DNA of 10,182 nt, taken from contig CALBZH010000885.1 in NCBI GenBank assembly GCA_937889795.1, forward strand, positions 1-10,182, read 5' to 3'. A program made the translations under genes and the position numbers. Shown here in pieces: positions 7,246 to 10,182 of this stretch. The notes under the pieces are model-generated. The model was not told where the DNA came from. It ran no database searches and was given only the letters and a program-made list of their open reading frames with translations. This stretch comes from an uncultured Syntrophobacteraceae bacterium. Lineage in GTDB: Bacteria; Desulfobacterota; Syntrophobacteria; Syntrophobacterales; Syntrophobacteraceae. Within the stretch, counting starts at the first letter, position 1. Every line of letters begins with the position of its first letter.

Positions 7246-8557
7246 CCCTGTTGCGGAGAAGGCCTCCCAGTGGGACCGCCGTCCTCCCCTTGCGGTGTTC
7301 TGGGATCAGTCGCTTGTGTGGGGACTGATCCTGCTCGAAACACTCGACCTTCTGGAAATACCCTACCATCTGCTTACCGGCCGAGACGTTCGCAATGGGC
7401 TCCTCGATCGATATCGTGTGCTGGTGGTACCCGGCGGTTGGGCGTCGCACAAGCTCGTGGCTTTAGGGGAGCGTGGAGCGTCTGCGGTCAGGGCCTTCGT
7501 GGAACGAGGCGGGAGTTATCTGGGCTTTTGCGGGGGAGCCGGCCTGGCGCTCAACAGCTCGCCTTCTCTTGGCCTGGTGCCGTTGGAACGGATGAGCCTG
7601 ACTGACCGTCTTCCGAATGCCAGTGGCACTATCCTCGTGCGAGGTATTACGGGACATCCGGCTTGGAGAGGATTGCCGGAAGTCCTGCCTGTCTCGATTT
7701 GGTGGCCGTCTCAGTTCGATTGGCACCCCATGCCCGGCGTGCGATGTCTTGCCAGCTACTTGGCCCCAGGAGAGGATTTTTGCGTTGCTGATCTCCCCTT
7801 CCAGGATCTCGCTCTCGAGACAGTCCCCTGGAGAGAGTGGGAATCGGTCTACGGGATCAACTTGAACCCCACCAGGCTGCTTGGGCATCCCGGCATCCTG
7901 GAGATCAAGGTGGGGCGAGGGCATGTGATGTTGTCCTATCCGCATCTCGAGACTCCAGGAGACGTGTGGGGCAACCGTCTCCTGAGAGGGCTGCTCGTCT
8001 ACTTGAGTAGTGTTTCGCGCGAGTGGGCGTCTTGGTCGGATTATGGATTCCCAGCGCGCAGGGAGCCTGAAGGCGCGGCTGACTCTGTGAGCTTGTCCCT
8101 TCTGCGTTCTATCCGTGAAGGCTTTGAAGAATTGATTGCATTTGGTGAACGGCAGCTCCTTTGGCGGTGGAGGAATTCCTGGCTTCTCCAGTGGCGGCGA
8201 GGTCTTCGGGGGCTGGAATACGGGAGTTTGACGATACTGGCCCGGACTGCTGAGAGGCTTGCCGAGCCAAGCAATCGAGTCCGAGAGGACAATGGATGGC
8301 CCACCGAGAAAGTGCGGCGGATCCATGAAAATGGGCGCCTGTTTTGTGATCTAGCCAAGCGATTGCTAATTGAGGAAAAACTGGCAGCCCAAAGCGGCAG
8401 ACTCACCAAGCTCGGGGCCGTGAACGACACCGTCGATGCCATGCGGGCTCGTCTTTTCGGCAGACGCATGAATCACGGTGGACTGTGCGGTGATTTGTTT
8501 GACGATCTTGACGATCTGCTGGGGCGACTGCTCAGGGCTTCCCTCCCTCCCCTTTGA
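7220..8557 (+). CDS. Class I amidotransferase-like (BPL_N-type) protein with unknown helical C-terminus
   Basis: A 445-residue protein whose N-terminal half (about 22-270) is a flavodoxin-like/class I glutamine amidotransferase fold of the type seen at the N-terminus of some biotin-protein ligases (BPL_N). The core shows YRVLVVPGGW (65-74), a nucleophile elbow YLGFCGGAGLAL with Cys104, and GHVMLSYPHLETPGD with His242 and Glu244, so a complete Cys-His-Glu triad seems present. No ligase or synthetase domain follows. The C-terminal half (about 285-445) is helical, with a Trp/Arg-rich stretch LLWRWRNSWLLQWRRGLRG (313-331) and an Asp-rich end (DDLDDLLGRLL); I do not recognise it. No signal peptide is evident. 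The start ATG 7220 lies inside the reductase gene, 26 bases before its stop, so translation is probably coupled. Linkage to a persulfide/CoA redox enzyme suggests thiol or sulfur-adduct hydrolysis or a scaffold role, but that is inference only. Confidence 0.72.
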   Translation: MNKTRLQNSPVAEKASQWDRRPPLAVFWDQSLVWGLILLETLDLLEIPYHLLTGRDVRNGLLDRYRVLVVPGGWASHKLVALGERGASAVRAFVERGGSYLGFCGGAGLALNSSPSLGLVPLERMSLTDRLPNASGTILVRGITGHPAWRGLPEVLPVSIWWPSQFDWHPMPGVRCLASYLAPGEDFCVADLPFQDLALETVPWREWESVYGINLNPTRLLGHPGILEIKVGRGHVMLSYPHLETPGDVWGNRLLRGLLVYLSSVSREWASWSDYGFPARREPEGAADSVSLSLLRSIREGFEELIAFGERQLLWRWRNSWLLQWRRGLRGLEYGSLTILARTAERLAEPSNRVREDNGWPTEKVRRIHENGRLFCDLAKRLLIEEKLAAQSGRLTKLGAVNDTVDAMRARLFGRRMNHGGLCGDLFDDLDDLLGRLLRASLPPL

Positions 8558-8756
8558 GCCAATTTAACTCAGGTCTGTGCCCTACCCTGCCGATACATCC
8601 ATCGACGATCTAAAATACCAAGTGACAGTCTTGAAAGCAGCCGTCCCCGATGGAACGGCTCGCAGCCCGCGGCGACAAAGTCTTTGATGGCGGTTGTATC
8701 CACCTTGAACGGTAGTCAACGGGCATCGATTAACGGTGTGGATGGGGAGGTATAGG
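8558..8756. other. Intergenic region before the pseudopilin
   Basis: About 200 bases with no convincing gene. It holds a 6-bp inverted repeat, AGCCGT (8639-8644) and ACGGCT (8655-8660), with a 10-base loop, and three AACGG copies at 8708, 8718 and 8732 close before the leader Shine-Dalgarno. I looked for a cyclic-di-GMP riboswitch, which is common before pilin-type genes in deltaproteobacteria, and did not find the GEMM consensus. No T-rich intrinsic terminator for the upstream gene is visible. A promoter for the pseudopilin is expected here but cannot be placed with confidence. Confidence 0.3.
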
Positions 8757-8837
8757 ATGAGACGTTCTGTTGATCCTTCGAAGTCATCCGTTGGCCGTGG
8801 TTATGATCGACGATTGGGATGTGCACGCCATGTATGA
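8757..8837 (+). CDS. Putative leader ORF (26 aa) overlapping the pseudopilin start
   Basis: An ATG at 8757 follows a strong GGGGAGG (8744-8750) by six bases, the best ribosome binding site near the pseudopilin. The ORF encodes 26 residues (MRRSVDPSKSSVGRGYDRRL then GCARHV), basic and without a hydrophobic span. Its TGA stop (8835-8837) overlaps the pseudopilin ATG (8830) in the arrangement ATGTATGA. This fits a translated leader that couples ribosomes to the pseudopilin, which itself has only a weak site (GGGAT, 8816-8820). Alternatively a frameshift or assembly error could separate a longer leader from the pseudopilin frame, or the ORF is chance. The peptide is not recognised. Confidence 0.35.
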   Translation: MRRSVDPSKSSVGRGYDRRLGCARHV

Positions 8838-9336
8838 GCCTATTCGCCCCAACGAGTCTCCTATCGAGGCGACGCCTCGGGGCCTTTCATCGGGATGCCT
8901 CGGCTTCACTCTGGTGGAATTGTTGGTTGTCATCGCGATCGTGGGGGTCTTATGCGCTGTTTCAATGCAGTCCTATGCGAACTTCCTGAGAAAAGCGGAA
9001 GCAAGCACGGTTGTGACCGACATCCGGTTCCTGGAGAGGGAAATCTACAAGCACCGAGCTATGACAGGGTTCTACCCGGAAAACCTTGCCGTGATCGGCT
9101 TGAGCAACACGCACGACCCTTGGGGAAGGCTCTATGTCTATGTACGGGTGTGCGATGCATGGGGCAAAGGAGGCCTGCGCAAGGACCGGTTCACGAATCC
9201 GCTCAACACGGATTTCGACCTCTACAGCTGTGGACCGGACGGAAAGACGGCTATTCAGCTCAACGAGCTTGATGCGCGCGATGACATTGTGCGGGCGAAC
9301 AACGGCGAATTTGTCGGTCTCGCCACGGACTATTGA
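8830..9336 (+). CDS. GspG-like pseudopilin with N-terminal prepilin signal
   Basis: Counting from ATG 8830 the protein has 168 residues. The prepilin peptidase site is CLG|FTLVELLVVIAIVGVL: cleavage after Gly25, Phe26 becoming the methylated first residue, and Glu30 being the conserved Glu5 of the mature form. The following hydrophobic helix spans 26-45. The mature part (143 residues) has the GspG pattern: DPWGRLYVY (96-104), DLYSCGPDGKT (130-140) and a C-terminal RDDIVRANNGEFVGLA (150-165). That tail resembles GspG-like proteins of deltaproteobacteria. It should be an inner-membrane pseudopilin assembled by a type II secretion or type IV pilus machine, but no other machine gene lies in this window, so it is an orphan here. 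The 25-residue leader is longer than usual. In-frame starts at 8803 (ATG) and 8770 (TTG) have no ribosome binding site. Cys108 and Cys134 could form a disulfide. The sensor gene follows after 15 bases, implying one operon. Confidence 0.85.
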   Translation: MYEPIRPNESPIEATPRGLSSGCLGFTLVELLVVIAIVGVLCAVSMQSYANFLRKAEASTVVTDIRFLEREIYKHRAMTGFYPENLAVIGLSNTHDPWGRLYVYVRVCDAWGKGGLRKDRFTNPLNTDFDLYSCGPDGKTAIQLNELDARDDIVRANNGEFVGLATDY

Positions 9337-9351
9337 GAACAGGGCGTCCTC

Positions 9352-10136
9352 ATGACAATCGATGGCAACTTCCTTCGCAGCAAGCTCGGCCGCCGGATTT
9401 TCGGTTTGTTTATTTGCTGTTCCATCATTCCCATTGCGGCCTTGTCGACACTGTCTTTCAACCAGGTCATGAAGCATCTTGAAGACCAGAGCCTGAGACG
9501 GCTTCAGCAGTCCACAAAGGCATTCGGGATGTCGACCTTCGAGAGGATGACCCTGCTCGACACCGAATTCATTCAGGCAGGGTACGATTTCCGCAGGAAT
9601 CTGTCCGTTGACCAGGGACGTCCGGGAATGACAGAGGATGTCGGTCCGAATGCTCGTCGATTCAACGGAATTTGGGTGCGCAATCCCGATGGAACGACGT
9701 TGATCCTGGCGGGACGAGCGGGAAGCTCCCTGGCGCTGACGCCCGAGGAGCAGGAGATGATCTCGGCCGACAAGACAGCGGTCTTTACTCGCCCGGGACC
9801 GAGTCGCATGCCATGCATCTTGATGGCCAGGGTCTTTGAAGTCAACGAGAGCGGGCGCATCCTTCTTTTGGCAGAGCTCAACACGGGCTACCTCTGGGGA
9901 ATTGGACCGGACAACACCCTGCCTCCCATGACGGACATGTGCGTGCTCGATCACGAAGGAAGGGCGCTCATCAGCTCGATTGCGGAACACGCGAATCTGG
10001 ACCGGACACTCTCCGAGAGTATCAAGCCATCGGGATCTCGCGTTTTCGATTGGGAACAAGGAGGAATTCGGTACCTGGGCTCGTATTGGACCGTGTTCAT
10101 GCGATCGGCTTTCGAGTGTCCCAATTGGACGGTCGT
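9352..10136 (+). CDS. Membrane sensor protein, N-terminal sensory part (3'-truncated by adapter)
   Basis: The genomic part gives about 261 residues. A transmembrane helix lies at about 15-36 (FGLFICCSIIPIAALSTLSF) after a basic LGRR, followed by a helical stretch (QVMKHLEDQSLRRLQQSTKA) and an extracytoplasmic Cache-like sensor: FNGIWVRNPDGTTLIL (104-119), GRILLLAELNTGYLWGI (168-184), TDMCVLDHEGRALISS (194-209), then YLGSYWTVFMRSAF...WTVV (241-262), which is where a second membrane helix would normally follow. This N-terminus resembles the sensor half of bifunctional GGDEF/EAL proteins or hybrid kinases, but the output domain lies beyond the contig, so the signalling type is unknown. The apparent stop at 10156-10158 is made by adapter sequence (last codons DRKSVV) and is not real. 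It starts 15 bases after the pseudopilin, with a modest AGGGCG before the ATG; co-transcription is likely. Confidence 0.75.
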
Positions 10137-10182
10137 AGATCGGAAGAGCGTCGTGTAGGGAAAGAGTGTAGATCTCGGTGGT
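10137..10182. other. Illumina TruSeq universal adapter contamination
   Basis: The last 46 bases begin AGATCGGAAGAGCGTCGTGT and continue through GGGAAAGAGTGTAGATCTCGGTGGT. This is the reverse complement of the TruSeq universal (P5) adapter, matching along its whole length from memory. The first A may belong to the insert because of A-tailing. The sequence is technical: it falsely ends the sensor gene with a TAG stop, and it should be trimmed. Confidence 0.97.

Noticed and set aside
8589..8596. GCCGATAC resembling the -10 element of a sigma-28 (flagellar) promoter
   Set aside because: The needed -35 TAAA about 15 bases upstream is absent; the nearest TAAC is 20 bases away. A single 8-base near match is chance-level evidence.
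8650..8715. 21-codon ORF starting at ATG 8650
   Set aside because: It has no ribosome binding site, no hydrophobic or motif content, and lies across an inverted repeat; most likely chance.
8708..8736. Three AACGG copies as an iteron-like or operator array
   Set aside because: The spacing is irregular (10 and 14 bases), units are only 5 bases long, and there is no second element. It is too weak to call.
8558..8756. Cyclic-di-GMP (GEMM) riboswitch before the pseudopilin
   Set aside because: A CGACAAAG-like stretch at about 8670 superficially recalls the GEMM core, but the paired stems and tetraloop/receptor consensus are not present.
8962..10059. Long minus-strand ORF (365 codons) opposite the pseudopilin and sensor
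   Set aside because: The plus strand carries recognisable pseudopilin and sensor motifs; the minus-strand translation has no domain character and is a shadow from codon bias.

Overview
The window is a bacterial metagenome or isolate contig whose two ends are Illumina adapter, not genome: the last 46 bases match the reverse complement of the TruSeq universal adapter, and the first 7 match the adapter's 3' end. The genomic insert is therefore about positions 8-10136. GC content is moderately high and nearly all genes lie on the plus strand. The gene families suggest a deltaproteobacterial-type (Desulfobacterota) Gram-negative: a FapA/DUF342 protein with an extra N-terminal module, a CoA-disulfide-reductase/rhodanese fusion beside a small Cys-rich protein, and a GspG-like pseudopilin ending in an RDDI(V)RAN-type tail. 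This placement is an inference from gene style, not a measured taxonomy.

Layout: (1) 8-85, the last 25 codons of a protein that resembles the end of a phosphate-type periplasmic binding protein. (2) 163-1626, a transmembrane chemoreceptor with a small periplasmic sensor domain and no recognisable HAMP domain. (3) 1631-1759, minus strand, a likely 42-residue single-span membrane protein convergent with the chemoreceptor. (4) 2058-2774, a metallo-beta-lactamase-fold hydrolase of the acyl-homoserine-lactonase-like group. (5) 2918-5083, a 721-residue FapA-family protein preceded by a hairpin next to its ribosome binding site. (6) 5199-8557, a tight three-gene set: a ten-cysteine zinc-binding protein, a CoADR/NADH-dependent persulfide reductase fused to rhodanese, and an amidotransferase-like (BPL_N) protein with an unrecognised C-terminal half. 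(7) 8830-9336, an orphan GspG-like pseudopilin, possibly coupled to a 26-codon leader ORF. (8) 9352-10136, the N-terminal sensor part of a membrane signalling protein cut off by the adapter.

Two themes run through the window. One is surface sensing and motility-type signalling (chemoreceptor, FapA-family protein, pseudopilin, membrane sensor). The other is a putative sulfane-sulfur or thiol redox cassette at 5199-8557. The amidotransferase-like gene overlaps the reductase by 26 bases, so the two are probably translated together. This cassette, including the unknown C-terminal domain of its last gene, is the best candidate here for undescribed biology.
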